This document shows positions 41,457-50,771 of a stretch of DNA of 64,000 bases, in pieces (position 1 is the stretch's first letter; every line of letters starts with the position of its first letter). The DNA lies in assembly GCA_035294305.1 (NCBI GenBank), contig DATGLD010000011.1:5997-69996 (forward strand). The letters are read 5' to 3'. The stretch comes from DASRBN01 sp035294305. GTDB lineage: Bacteria; Chloroflexota; Ktedonobacteria; Ktedonobacterales; Ktedonobacteraceae. The notes beneath the pieces were generated by a model. That model ran no database searches, had not been told where the DNA came from, and worked only from the letters and a program-made list of their open reading frames with translations. Made by a program: the position numbers and the translations under genes.

Positions 41457-42983
41457 ATGGTGTCCCCGGCACCTGTACAGAAGCTGAATCAAAATCATCA
41501 CGCATTCGGCGACAAGTTTGCGCTGGAAGGTCTAACATTCGATGACGTATTGATTATACCGGCTGCTTCGTCGGTACTGCCGCGCGATGTCTCTACTGAG
41601 ACGCGCCTGACCCGAACTATCACCATTAACATTCCCATCGTCAGTGCGGCCATGGACACCGTTACCGAGGCGCGCCTGGCTATCGCCCTGGCGCGCGAGG
41701 GCGGCATCGGCATTATCCATCGCAATTTATCCATTGAAGATCAGGCACAGGAAGTTGATAAAGTCAAACGTTCGGAGTCGGGCATGATTACCGACCCCAT
41801 CACTCTGGAACCAAACGCTCTTCTCAGCGAGGCGCTGGATGTGATGAAGCGTTATCATATCTCTGGCATTCCGATTACCGAGCAGGGCAAGCTCGTCGGC
41901 ATTCTCACTAATCGCGATATTCGCTTTGAAACTCGTTTTGATCGACCCGTCGTAGAACTGATGACGCGGGACCATCTGATTACAGTGCCCGTCGGGACGA
42001 CATTGGAACAGGCACGCGATAGCCTGCATCGCTATAAGATTGAAAAGCTGCCGGTTGTGGATGAGCATGGGATGCTCAAGGGGCTGATAACCATGAAGGA
42101 TATCCAGAAGAAAATCCTCTATCCCAACGCGGCCAAGGATGAATATGGTCGTCTGCGGGTCGGTGCAGCCGTTGGAGTCGGGCCGGATACCGAAAAGCGT
42201 TGTGAGGCATTGATCGAGGAGGGCGTCGATGTACTGGTGGTGGATACCTCACATGCGCACTCCTGGATGGTAATTGAGACGGTAGCGCAGGTGAAAAAAC
42301 GGTTCGGCAGGCAGGTACAATTGATGGCGGGTAACGTGGTAACCGCTGAGGCGACCGAAGCATTGATCCAGGCGGGTGTGGACGCCGTCAAAGTTGGGAT
42401 TGGGGCCGGGTCGATTTGTACGACGCGCGTTATAGCGGGGGTTGGCATGCCGCAGGTTACCGCGATCTACGAGTGCGCTCGCGTCGCCCGGCAATATAGC
42501 GTGCCCGTTGTAGGTGATGGCGGCATACAGTATTCGGGCGACATTGCTAAGGCGGTTGCAGCCGGCGCCGACTCGGTCATGCTGGGCAGTTTGCTGGCTG
42601 GCGTCGATGAAAGCCCAGGCGAACTCATCATTTCGCATGGCGAGCGTTTCAAAGACTACCGGGGCATGGGTTCAATTGCGGCCATGAAGCAGCGCAGTTA
42701 TAGCAAAGACCGTTACTTCCAGGCCGATATTGCTGGCGAGTCGAGCCTGATTGCTGAAGGCGTCGAGGGGCGTGTTCCATACAAGGGTATGTTGGGGCCT
42801 CTAGTCTATCAACTGGTAGGTGGTCTGCGCCAATCAATGGGTTACGCCGGCTGTACCACCATTGCCGAGATGCAGGAGAAAACGCGCTTCGTGCGCATTA
42901 CGAGCGCCGGATTGCGCGAGAGCCACCCGCACGATGTAATGGTGACTAAAGAGGCACCGAACTATGGTGTCAAACATGGGTAA
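41457..42983 (+). CDS. guaB: Inosine-5'-monophosphate dehydrogenase
   Basis: A 508-residue IMP dehydrogenase, which oxidises IMP to XMP in guanine nucleotide synthesis. The N-terminus has LTFDDVLIIP. A CBS pair lies at about 105-220, and the catalytic cysteine is C321 in GAGSICTTR. The flap and C-terminal parts are present (GMGSIAAMKQ, SYSKDRYFQ, EGVEGRVPYKG). AAGGAGG is eight bases before the ATG. No guaA is adjacent. Control may be through the leader hairpin upstream. Confidence 0.97.
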   Translation: MVSPAPVQKLNQNHHAFGDKFALEGLTFDDVLIIPAASSVLPRDVSTETRLTRTITINIPIVSAAMDTVTEARLAIALAREGGIGIIHRNLSIEDQAQEVDKVKRSESGMITDPITLEPNALLSEALDVMKRYHISGIPITEQGKLVGILTNRDIRFETRFDRPVVELMTRDHLITVPVGTTLEQARDSLHRYKIEKLPVVDEHGMLKGLITMKDIQKKILYPNAAKDEYGRLRVGAAVGVGPDTEKRCEALIEEGVDVLVVDTSHAHSWMVIETVAQVKKRFGRQVQLMAGNVVTAEATEALIQAGVDAVKVGIGAGSICTTRVIAGVGMPQVTAIYECARVARQYSVPVVGDGGIQYSGDIAKAVAAGADSVMLGSLLAGVDESPGELIISHGERFKDYRGMGSIAAMKQRSYSKDRYFQADIAGESSLIAEGVEGRVPYKGMLGPLVYQLVGGLRQSMGYAGCTTIAEMQEKTRFVRITSAGLRESHPHDVMVTKEAPNYGVKHG

Positions 42984-43316
42984 ATGATTGATGGCCTGTT
43001 GGCAGACTGGCAAGGGAAGATCAACAATATATGCGTGCAGGCAACCGCTTCTTGATACACGCATATATTCCCCCTCTGCATCGTTCTCTGAATCAGAGGG
43101 CACCTTTCGCACTAAAATCTATCCAGGCGCAAAGGCTCTGTTTGTTTGTACCAGGGTGTTAATACAGCAAGCTTTGCGAAAGCTGCCTTATCGCATTGGT
43201 GAGAGGAGCATTAGCCAAGATATCCCATCTTGTTGCGCCGACCATATGCATCGGTTAGAATGGAGAAGTCCATGAAGACTCTACAATACTTAAACCCGGT
43301 GCTCGCGGAGGAAAAA
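42984..43316. other. Intergenic region after guaB with a hairpin
   Basis: AATATATGCGTG (43026-43037) and CACGCATATATT (43058-43069) form a perfect 12-bp stem with a 20-base loop, a possible guaB terminator. An ATG at 43272 extends the following gene by 15 codons but is less likely than 43317. No other feature was seen. Confidence 0.5.
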
Positions 43317-43682
43317 ATGGTTGATCTGAAACAAACGCTGAGCCGCTTTCTCTCAATACCAGGTGTGCGGCTCGCTGTCCTGGTGGGACGTGATGGTTTA
43401 TTGATCGAAGGCCTGACCCGTGATGGCAAAGAGGATATGGAGGCAGTCGGTGCCATTATGACCACCGGCCTGAATACCGCGGAAGCCCTGGGCCAGGAGA
43501 TTGCGCGCGGCAGCGTGATTGGCACCCTGATGGAGTACGAGCATGGATTAGTGAGCGCGGAACCTCTGGGAGATTTTGCTTTAATGGTGACACTTTTCGA
43601 TAATGCGGCCAGCATTGGCCGCGTGCGGCACATGGTCAAGGCCAGCCGGAATGAAATTCTTGAAGCACTTGATATCGCATAA
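43317..43682 (+). CDS. Roadblock/LC7 domain protein (first)
   Basis: A 121-residue single-domain roadblock protein, the size of MglB. It contains SIPGVRLAVLVGRDGLLIEG and the C-terminal helix VRHMVKASRNEILEAL. Bacterial roadblock proteins bind Ras-like GTPases and act as GTPase-activating or scaffolding partners. The ATG at 43317 has GGAGG seven bases upstream. A second roadblock-type gene and an MglA-type GTPase follow on the same strand, so the three probably form an operon. Confidence 0.88.
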   Translation: MVDLKQTLSRFLSIPGVRLAVLVGRDGLLIEGLTRDGKEDMEAVGAIMTTGLNTAEALGQEIARGSVIGTLMEYEHGLVSAEPLGDFALMVTLFDNAASIGRVRHMVKASRNEILEALDIA

Positions 43683-43740
43683 TCTATTCCTGGCATGATT
43701 GATGAACTCTTAGACGGGCGTGTACATAGAGGACGCGTAC

Positions 43741-44235
43741 ATGGAACAGTTAACCAATCTTATCATCTCGGATCGCGAACTTGCTATTATCTCAACCGCA
43801 TTAAACAAACTTATGAACGACACCAGCGCAACCTCTGTCATGCTGCTTGACAAGAGTGGCCAGGTGATTGCCAATCAGGGGACAAGCACCAAGCGTAATG
43901 CAACCTCTCTGGGAGCATTACTGGCAGGGGCATTCTCCTCCTCGCGGCATATCGCCGAACTGCTGGGCGAAAAAGACTTCCGCACCATTTTTCAGCAGGG
44001 TGTCCACGAGAACATTTATACGACGATGGTCGAAGAACAATGGCTGCTCGTCATCGTCTTTGACAAACTCACCCATATAGGACTGGTCAAAGTACTCTCT
44101 AAAAAAACATCAGACGAGCTCGCGCATATCCTGGAGCGTGTGCGGGCAGATACTGTGCGCCAGAAGTCCTCTGTTCTCAATATTCAGTTCCGCTCTTCGG
44201 TTGAAGACACCATTGATCTGCTCTTCCGGGATTAG
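43741..44235 (+). CDS. Roadblock/LC7-like protein (second)
   Basis: A 164-residue protein. The N-terminal two thirds follow the roadblock pattern (ATSVMLLDKSGQVIANQG, then a helix with SLGALLAGAFSSSRHIAELLG, then EEQWLLVIVFDKLTHIGLVKVL). A C-terminal extension of about 40 residues is charged and probably helical. It lies between the first roadblock gene and the GTPase gene and likely forms a heterodimer or an alternative partner for the GTPase. The ATG at 43741 is preceded by a weak AGAGGA. Confidence 0.82.
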   Translation: MEQLTNLIISDRELAIISTALNKLMNDTSATSVMLLDKSGQVIANQGTSTKRNATSLGALLAGAFSSSRHIAELLGEKDFRTIFQQGVHENIYTTMVEEQWLLVIVFDKLTHIGLVKVLSKKTSDELAHILERVRADTVRQKSSVLNIQFRSSVEDTIDLLFRD

Positions 44236-44248
44236 AGGTATCAGGTAT

Positions 44249-44824
44249 ATGGCGCTCATTAATATCGCGTCTCATGAGATCCACTGCAAGATCGTCTATT
44301 ATGGCATTGGCTATTGCGGGAAGACGACAAACTTGCAGTATGTATACAGGAGCATTAATCCCAACGCGCGTGGCGAGATGCTTTCCATTGCCACCGAGAC
44401 AGAGCGAACGCTTTTCTTCGACTTTTTGCCGCTCGACCTGGGAACCGTACATGGATTCCGCACGCGTTTTCACCTGTATACTGTTCCCGGCCAGATCCTT
44501 TACGAGCGCACACGCCTGGCCGTGCTGAATGGGGCTGATGGGATCGTCTTCGTCGTGGACTCGCAGGCCGAGAAGTTCGAGGAGAACGTACAGAGCATTC
44601 GCGAACTGGAGGTGAATTTGCGCCGGCTTGGCAAAGACCTGGGTCAATTCCCTTTTGTCATGCAATGGAATAAACGTGATATGCCCTCTGCGTTACCTGT
44701 TCCTGTTCTCGAACGCTACCTCAACCGGCGGCGCGTCCCCAGCTTTGAAGCCATCGCATCCGCGGGGACGGGGGTATTTGCCACGCTGCGTGCCATCAGC
44801 AAAGGCGTGATGGCACAATTGTAA
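44249..44824 (+). CDS. MglA-type small Ras-like GTPase
   Basis: A 191-residue GTPase. The P-loop is GIGYCGKT (19-26). The switch II region is YTVPGQ, the variant typical of MglA, where Ras has DTAGQ. G4 is WNKRD and G5 is ASAGTG. MglA-like proteins mark a cell pole or organise motility or trafficking machinery, with GTP hydrolysis stimulated by roadblock partners such as the two encoded upstream. No motility genes are in the window. The gene starts 13 bp after the second roadblock gene. Confidence 0.92.
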   Translation: MALINIASHEIHCKIVYYGIGYCGKTTNLQYVYRSINPNARGEMLSIATETERTLFFDFLPLDLGTVHGFRTRFHLYTVPGQILYERTRLAVLNGADGIVFVVDSQAEKFEENVQSIRELEVNLRRLGKDLGQFPFVMQWNKRDMPSALPVPVLERYLNRRRVPSFEAIASAGTGVFATLRAISKGVMAQL

Positions 44825-44835
44825 GGCAGCAATTT

Positions 44836-45657
44836 GTGAGAATCTATGGCCTTGATTTCACCAGCATCCCCTCTCGCAGGAAACCTATCACTAGCGCCGC
44901 ATGCGAGCTTCACGACGATCTTCTACGCGTAGAGGGTTTTCTGAGTCTCACCGGTTTTGAAGACTTTGAAAGTTTTCTCCACACAGACGGCCCCTGGCTG
45001 GCCGGGCTGGACTTCCCTTTTGGGCAACCGCGCAAACTTATTGAAAATCTCGGATGGCCTCAGAATTGGGTAGATTACATGCAAATCATTGCCTCTATGG
45101 AGAGAAAGCAGTTTGAAGCGCTCTTGACGCGTTACCAGGAGGGTAGACCGGCAGGCGATAAGCAGCATTTGAGGTCCGTCGATATCCTGGCGCACGCTCG
45201 CAGCCCAATGATGATGTACCGCGTGCCCGTAGGAAAAATGTTTTTTGAGGGCGCCACCCGCCTGCTAAAATCAGAGGTAAGTATTCTGCCGTGTCGTCCC
45301 ACCAATGACAACCGGATTGTCTTCGAAGGCTATCCGGCCCTGGTTGCACGCAAGTTAATTGGGAAGCGCAGTTATAAGAGCGATGAACGCAGGCAGCAAA
45401 CACGCGATAGGGAGCTGGCTCGAAAAGAAATTATTGATGGCCTACATTCGGATAAGATACTAAAACAGTATGGCTTGCGAATTGGGCTGGCCGGTGCGAT
45501 GGTTGAGATGCTTATAAAGGATGCTATGGGTGATACATTGGATGCTCTATTATGCGCGGTACAGGCCGGTTGGGCTTTTTTGCAAAGAGATAGAGCGTAT
45601 GGGATACCACGGAATTGTGATGTGATAGAAGGATGGATTATTGACCCTGTGATCTGA
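44836..45657 (+). CDS. DUF429 family protein
   Basis: A 273-residue protein with the DUF429 pattern: an RNase H-like start RIYGLDFTSIPSRRKPI with an acidic residue at D6, the segment GLDFPFGQPR, later FEGYPALVARKLIG, and an end region DAMGDTLDALLCAVQAGW with conserved acidic residues. The fold suggests a metal-dependent nuclease, but the activity is unproven. It starts with GTG, 11 bp after the GTPase stop, so it may be read with the GTPase operon. Confidence 0.8.
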   Translation: MRIYGLDFTSIPSRRKPITSAACELHDDLLRVEGFLSLTGFEDFESFLHTDGPWLAGLDFPFGQPRKLIENLGWPQNWVDYMQIIASMERKQFEALLTRYQEGRPAGDKQHLRSVDILAHARSPMMMYRVPVGKMFFEGATRLLKSEVSILPCRPTNDNRIVFEGYPALVARKLIGKRSYKSDERRQQTRDRELARKEIIDGLHSDKILKQYGLRIGLAGAMVEMLIKDAMGDTLDALLCAVQAGWAFLQRDRAYGIPRNCDVIEGWIIDPVI

Positions 45658-45709
45658 TTCCCAGGCCATAAGCAACTATCCTATCCGCTTGAATGAAATG
45701 GCTCTCTAC

Positions 45710-46630
45710 TCATACTAATACACCAGCAATTCCCAGCAGCGTCACCACCACTCCAATTATCGTTGTGATCGATGGCACCTCTCCAAGCAGCCAGATACCG
45801 AGTATGATACCGCCGGTTACCTCCTGTGTGGCAATCAGATTGGCATAAGTCGCGTGAACATTACGCACGGCAGCATTGTAGAGGGTATGCCCAAAGCCGA
45901 GTGGAAGAATGCCGAGCGCTAATACGGCTCCTACTGCAGGCAGGGGATAGGTATGCTGAAAGGCGAAATAGAGCGTGATGGGCAGCAGCCAGAGCGCGGC
46001 CAGTCCATAGACGTTGGTCGTGTAGCGGAACAGCGGATGGCGGTCGCGCTCTCCGCGTCCAGCTACCGAATAGACGGCGAAGCAGAAGCCAGATAGTAAG
46101 GCCATTCCATCACCAAGGATCATGCATTGGCCGGTGCCGGATAGTGAACAGGCCGCGTAATGAGGCTGGAACCCTGCCATAATAGCGATTCCCACTATCG
46201 CCACTCCAATTCCCACATATTTCCGGCGCGGCAATGGTTCGCGCAGGATCAATGCCGAGAATAGCGTTGCGAAGATAGGCGAAGTGTAAGCGAGAGCGAG
46301 CGAGTGAGCAATTGTGGTGAAACTGAGCGAGGCGATGTAGAAAATAAAGTGCAGGGCCGTAACAAGGCCGTAGAAGAGAAAACGCGGCAGTTCCTGCCTT
46401 TTCAATAACAGCCGCTGCCTCGTGAGGAGACCCATCATGGCGACCAGCAGCGTAGCTATGGCTAAACGCCAGAAAGCGACTTCAACGGAACTGAATGGTT
46501 GTGACCAGCGCACAAAAATCGGGCTGGTTGAGAAAAAGACGACGGCGATACACACATAAAGCAATCCCAGCTTTGATTGTTTTACCGGAATCTGGGTTGG
46601 TGATACTGGAGCTGGCTCGAGTTCTTCCAT
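45710..46630 (-). CDS. EamA/DMT family membrane transporter (second)
   Basis: A 306-residue transporter with ten hydrophobic helices in two EamA repeats. It starts after a short polar N-terminus with LGLLYVCIAVVFFSTSPIFVRWS. The second repeat has the signature of the family (LGILPLGFGHTLYNAAVRNV and TQEVTGGIILGIWLLGE). The substrate is not known. It is not closely similar to the EamA protein at 4893. It is transcribed alone, convergent with the DUF429 gene. Confidence 0.9.
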   Translation of the reverse strand: MEELEPAPVSPTQIPVKQSKLGLLYVCIAVVFFSTSPIFVRWSQPFSSVEVAFWRLAIATLLVAMMGLLTRQRLLLKRQELPRFLFYGLVTALHFIFYIASLSFTTIAHSLALAYTSPIFATLFSALILREPLPRRKYVGIGVAIVGIAIMAGFQPHYAACSLSGTGQCMILGDGMALLSGFCFAVYSVAGRGERDRHPLFRYTTNVYGLAALWLLPITLYFAFQHTYPLPAVGAVLALGILPLGFGHTLYNAAVRNVHATYANLIATQEVTGGIILGIWLLGEVPSITTIIGVVVTLLGIAGVLV

Positions 46631-46734
46631 TGCAAATAGGCTATCTTAGCCGCGTATGGTGTCAAAAACTGGGTGACGAAGCTCATATGAGCCTCGTTGA
46701 GGAATATCTATGTGTATCATATCTATCTCATTCA

Positions 46735-47184
46735 TCAACTAATCGCATACAAGCGTTCGCGTCTGTCTTGTCTTAATTCCGCTGTCCTGTCCATACCGGC
46801 CAGCGCTAATGCTGCCGAGAGCCGTACGGGACGCGGTAACCGCGGGTTATGGGATATGTGCTGCAAAGGGATCACTGTTGTGGCATCGTTCAGTAGTGTC
46901 AGTAGCCAGACAACCGATTGGCGCTCATGCGGGTCATCACGCTGCAGCGAACGCACAAGCTGCGCGGCGAAATGACTGCCGAAAGTAGTTACTCCCAGGA
47001 GCAACTGCTGCCGTATTTCGCCGGTGTTAAGCGTTGAATTGGTGGCAAGCTGGATAAGCTCATTAACCTTCAGGCGTATCTGCCTGTGAGATTTCAAGAC
47101 CTCAAGCTCCACAACGTTCCAGTGATGCTGATGCGTGTGGGCTTCAGCTTCTTGCTGGAACAGCCTGCTGTCCCATTTTTCCAT
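46735..47184 (-). CDS. Hypothetical helical protein, HEAT-like
   Basis: A 149-residue protein, all helical by composition. The last 80 residues have HEAT-repeat character (HERQSVVWLLTLLNDATTVIPL and RPVRLSAALALAGMD). A histidine-rich stretch (EAHTHQHHWN) is near the N-terminus. The ATG at 47184 is chosen because GGAAGGA is ten bases upstream. It lies downstream of the DUF402 gene on the same strand, 34 bp away. The function is unknown. Confidence 0.55.
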   Translation of the reverse strand: MEKWDSRLFQQEAEAHTHQHHWNVVELEVLKSHRQIRLKVNELIQLATNSTLNTGEIRQQLLLGVTTFGSHFAAQLVRSLQRDDPHERQSVVWLLTLLNDATTVIPLQHISHNPRLPRPVRLSAALALAGMDRTAELRQDRRERLYAIS

Positions 47185-47218
47185 CAAGATTTGTCCTTCC
47201 AGGGTCTTCTGGTTGCCC

Positions 47219-47692
47219 TTATGATTGTAACGCTAGTGCTGAAAATGGGCCTCTGCGTGCTGAGATCAGTTCTAAAAGCTGATGCAATCCCTGTCGCGCG
47301 CCCTTGCGCTGCTCGTCGCTGAGCGTCGCGTCAGATTCGAACTCATCTTCATCCAGGATCAGCGTCTTTCCGGTTGGATCAACCCAAACGTCAAGCAGGA
47401 GATCGATTTGTTTGATATATTCATCGCAAATGGATGCGGGTTCGGCGATATTGCAGTACCAGCCCTTGCGCTTGCCGTCAGCTCTGGCAATTTCGAAAAT
47501 ATTAAACCATCTATCAGTATAATAGTATTCAATAAAGCTATCACCAGGCTCGAATTGAGTATAGCCCAGGTCCTTCAGAGGCTGTTTCCAATACGCTTGA
47601 ATGATCACCCTATCGTCGAGACGCTCAATAACTTCGCCCGAATACTGAATTTTTGCTTCGCCATGCGGATTCTGTTTGATAACGGTAATCAT
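47219..47692 (-). CDS. DUF402 domain protein
   Basis: A 157-residue protein with the DUF402 fold pattern. It has FEPGDSFIEYYYTDRWFNIFEI, GWYCNIAEPA, and the acidic YIKQIDLLLDVWVDP and DEDEFE motifs that bind divalent metals in this family. Relatives include nucleoside di/triphosphate phosphatases and the FomD cytidylyl hydrolase. The exact substrate is unknown. A small helical protein gene follows on the same strand. Confidence 0.85.
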   Translation of the reverse strand: MITVIKQNPHGEAKIQYSGEVIERLDDRVIIQAYWKQPLKDLGYTQFEPGDSFIEYYYTDRWFNIFEIARADGKRKGWYCNIAEPASICDEYIKQIDLLLDVWVDPTGKTLILDEDEFESDATLSDEQRKGARQGLHQLLELISARRGPFSALALQS

Positions 47693-47987
47693 AAGCTACT
47701 GCCTGGATGTCGCTGGCACCTTTTATGATGGCTAACTCTCTCTGATAGTGTACATTATCCTCACCCGATATGCAAATGTTTTAATCAAGCTGGCGAGATA
47801 ACGGGAGCTACTTGTGAGAAATCCAAAAGTCCTACGCTGACCGGTGTGAGATTTATCCATGTTCGGAGAGAATAGAAAGGCTTGAAAAGCTGGATGGAAA
47901 CCCATATATAGGTAAAATGAACGTAATTGATCGGGTATTTTTGCCTACCCCTTTTCAAGTTGTGCGGTTCTATGTTACACTGTCGTC

Positions 47988-48071
47988 GGAGGGATGGCAG
48001 AGTGGACTATTGCGGCTGTCTTGAAAACAGCTGGGTTAACCGCCCCGGGGGTTCGAATCCCTCTCCCTCCG
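47988..48071 (+). tRNA. tRNA-Ser (anticodon TGA)
   Basis: The acceptor arms GGAGGGA and TCCCTCC pair fully. The anticodon arm GCTGT-CTTGAAA-ACAGC gives TGA. A long variable arm (GGGTTAACC) marks a class II tRNA, and the T loop is GTTCGAATCC. The discriminator is G and CCA is not encoded. TACACT at 47976-47981 is a probable -10 element. Confidence 0.95.
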
Positions 48072-48396
48072 CCGGAGGCAATGGGGCCTCGCTCTCGGAG
48101 AAAACCAAATCTGCGGTGTATCTTCAAGGAGCTTGAGGGGAAGAGGCTCCAACTGCATGTGATGTTGACACTGCCGTCAACTCGCGAATGATTTAACACC
48201 TGAAGGGATGGTCATACTCCTTTCATCTTATCTGGGCGCGCCCCCGGTTATTGTTGTGCCTGTGGTTAGATGAAAGAAGTAGCGACACGACAAAGCATTT
48301 CGTAGTCACTTTTTGTGCTGCGTTACCTGCAAGGGGTAAGGGAAGAGCGGGCAACACAACGGCGCAAAAGTAGTTTTAGACGGACGGTGATTTATT
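48072..48396. other. Intergenic region between tRNA-Ser and the DUF4388 gene
   Basis: CTTTCATCT (48220-48228) and AGATGAAAG (48268-48276) are inverted and could form a stem around 39 bases, possibly a terminator or leader structure. No coding sequence is supported. Confidence 0.45.
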
Positions 48397-49689
48397 GTGT
48401 CTCCTATAGGTTCGTTAGAAAAGGTAAGCCTGCCGGAAGTCTTGAGGCGAGTAGAATCTTACGGTAAAACGGGGCTTCTGAAAGTGCAACAGGGGCAGCA
48501 AGCAGTTGAACTCTATTTCCGGCGCGGGCAATTGATGTGCATCGGCCCCGTCCAGGCAAAAGTTACCCTGGGAGAACGTCTTCTACAAGATAATATTATT
48601 TCGCCGGAAGCGCTCCAGGAGGTGATGAGTGCAATCGAACTGTCGCACCCGAGTGAAACTCGTATAGCGCTAACCTTAATTGATCTTGGACACGTGAATC
48701 ACGAAATCCTTCATACCTGGGCCGCAAACGAGGCTGCTAAAGTAATACGTATACTTCTCACATGGTCAGCGGGTGAAATTTATTTTGAGGATGAAGTACA
48801 GCCCGCTCCTGAGCGTCTCTTGATCTCGCTTTCGGTTAGCTCACTTCTGCCCGCTCCTGTTGCACAACCCGCGGGTGCCGGGGCTATTCCTACCTCAGGA
48901 CAGGTAGTTGGCGCGGCTCCAACTTCAACGCATATTTCTCCGGCTCCTACGATCTTTGAAGCATCTCAATTTTTTACTGGATCTGATGTAACTTCGATGG
49001 TGCCCTCAGCTTCTTCCTGGCTGGATGTTCCCATCTCGGAACGCGATAGAAATACCGAAAGGCTGACACCTTCTAAAGGATCGCTTACGCCGCCCCGCCG
49101 CGTGAATGCGCCGGTTCCGCAAGGGTATTTCAATACTGCATTCATGCAAGCTCAGATGGTGCTTGTGCCAACAGACCTTGCGGGCCAGCGAGAACGCAAT
49201 CCGCAAGTCGCGCTTACACCGGATCAATGGCGGATTTTTACACGCGCTGATGGTCAAACGTCTCTGCAAACGATCTGCATGCTATTCAGCATGACACGCG
49301 ACCAGGTTTGTCAGATAGTTGCTCAATTGCTGGCCCTTGGGCTCGTAACGCTCGCTGTGCCTACATCGGGGCCATTAAACGAACTCTCTCCCATCTCAAG
49401 GGACTTTATCAATGCCGGGCTTAGTAATGGGTATGTTGCCCCAGGCTATGCCGCTGCCTTGCCGTCACCGTGGGCAGCCGCGATCATGCCGGCGACAGAG
49501 AATGCCAGTCAACTTCCCCCGCCTGCACCCATCGAAACGGAATCGCAATGGGGTAATGGTGGCAATGGCGCGACTTTCCATATAGGAAATGGTTGGGTAG
49601 TTGCCTCCTTACCCTCTCAATCGTTGCAGACAAGTGGCCCCTTACCGTTGAGTCAACGAGTCTATGCGCAAGCAGGCAATCCGCGTTGA
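48397..49689 (+). CDS. DUF4388 (PATAN-like) regulatory protein
   Basis: A 430-residue protein. The N-terminal DUF4388 domain reads GSLEKVSLPEVLRRVESYGKTG (core SLPEVLRRVESYGKTG), then ELYFRRGQLMCIG. DUF4388 proteins are linked to two-component and GTPase signalling in deep-branching bacteria. A Pro/Ala/Thr-rich linker covers about 150-260. A second folded segment at about 265-330 (QWRIFTRADGQTSLQTICML) looks like a winged helix. The start is GTG with a weak ribosome binding site. An NtrC-like AAA+ gene follows after 47 bp. Confidence 0.8.
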   Translation: MSPIGSLEKVSLPEVLRRVESYGKTGLLKVQQGQQAVELYFRRGQLMCIGPVQAKVTLGERLLQDNIISPEALQEVMSAIELSHPSETRIALTLIDLGHVNHEILHTWAANEAAKVIRILLTWSAGEIYFEDEVQPAPERLLISLSVSSLLPAPVAQPAGAGAIPTSGQVVGAAPTSTHISPAPTIFEASQFFTGSDVTSMVPSASSWLDVPISERDRNTERLTPSKGSLTPPRRVNAPVPQGYFNTAFMQAQMVLVPTDLAGQRERNPQVALTPDQWRIFTRADGQTSLQTICMLFSMTRDQVCQIVAQLLALGLVTLAVPTSGPLNELSPISRDFINAGLSNGYVAPGYAAALPSPWAAAIMPATENASQLPPPAPIETESQWGNGGNGATFHIGNGWVVASLPSQSLQTSGPLPLSQRVYAQAGNPR

Positions 49690-49736
49690 TTCCGGTCGAA
49701 GCGCCAGGTAAAAACTCTCAGTAAAGTTGGTGGAGC

Positions 49737-50771
49737 GTGAAAGGTCGAAGTGCATCATCCTATCATATGCCTGTTGAGAGCCAGGTGGCAGAGGATCCAA
49801 TTACCCAGGTGGGTATGGTAATTGGCAAAAGTAAGGCTATGCATGAAATCGCCATGCAGGTACGCCAGGTAGCGGCCTACCCTGATACTACCGTCCTGTT
49901 GCAGGGCGAAAGCGGCACTGGCAAAGACGTTATTGCCCATGCTATTCATGCCTTGAGCCGCCGGGCTATGTATCAATTTGTGGATATCAATTGCGCCGCC
50001 ATTCCTGATACATTGCTCGAGACAGAACTTTTTGGTGTCGAGGCGGGAGCTTTCACTGACGCCAAGGTTTCCCGGGAAGGGCATTTGTTGCGAGCCGATG
50101 GGGGCACGCTCTTTCTTGATGAGATAGGGTCGATGCCGCTCAACTTGCAGGCCAAGCTCCTGCGTTTTCTGGAAACGCGCAGTTTCCGGCGCGTCGGCGG
50201 CACGCGAGAGATACACGTCAATATTCGCATCATCTCAGCTACGAATGTCGATCTGCTGACAGCTGTGGCTCACCGTGTTTTTCGTGAAGACCTGTTCTAC
50301 CGGCTCCAGGTTATTACGTTGCAATTACCCCCTTTGCGGGAACGCCCGGAAGATATTGAGGCGCTCGTCGCGCACTTCTTGCAATTATACTCCCTCGCAG
50401 GTATGGAGCCATTGCGCATCAGCCCGGAAGCGATGGAACTCTTACTGCGCTATCGCTGGCCTGGCAATGTGCGCGAATTGCGCAGTGTTATTCAGCGCGG
50501 TCAGATCTTATGCGCGGGCAATATAATTCGCCCGGAGGACCTGCCTGAGCAGATTCGCAGGGGCGAGAGTTCCGGTACCCAGCTTCTTTCGGAGATCGAG
50601 CAGGCTATTCATCTTCCATCTGAGGGCATGAATCTGCCAGCTTTCCTGGCCGGCATCGAGCAAAAACTGTTGCACGAAGCATTGGAGCGCTGCAATGGCA
50701 ACCAGGTGCGGGCCGCGGCTCTGCTTGGCCTCTCACGCGACAAATTGCGCTATCGCCTGGCGCGGCAGTGA
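49737..50771 (+). CDS. NtrC-like AAA+ protein with altered GAFTGA loop, no receiver domain
   Basis: A 344-residue protein consisting of a sigma-54-activator-type AAA+ domain and a Fis-type helix-turn-helix. Walker A is GESGTGKD (57-64), Walker B GTLFLDEI (123-130), and the arginine-finger region RVGGTREIHVNIRI follows. The loop that contacts sigma-54, GAFTGA in true activators, is GAFTDA (104-109). The C-terminal HTH is NGNQVRAAALLGLSRDKLRYRL. There is no receiver or GAF domain. The GTG start gives a short N-terminus; ATG at 49767 is an alternative. Its stop touches the moeA stop without a gap. Confidence 0.88.
   Translation: MKGRSASSYHMPVESQVAEDPITQVGMVIGKSKAMHEIAMQVRQVAAYPDTTVLLQGESGTGKDVIAHAIHALSRRAMYQFVDINCAAIPDTLLETELFGVEAGAFTDAKVSREGHLLRADGGTLFLDEIGSMPLNLQAKLLRFLETRSFRRVGGTREIHVNIRIISATNVDLLTAVAHRVFREDLFYRLQVITLQLPPLRERPEDIEALVAHFLQLYSLAGMEPLRISPEAMELLLRYRWPGNVRELRSVIQRGQILCAGNIIRPEDLPEQIRRGESSGTQLLSEIEQAIHLPSEGMNLPAFLAGIEQKLLHEALERCNGNQVRAAALLGLSRDKLRYRLARQ

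Noticed and set aside
47927..48199. Overlapping short frames on both strands
   Set aside because: They cover tRNA-Ser, which explains the conserved sequence.
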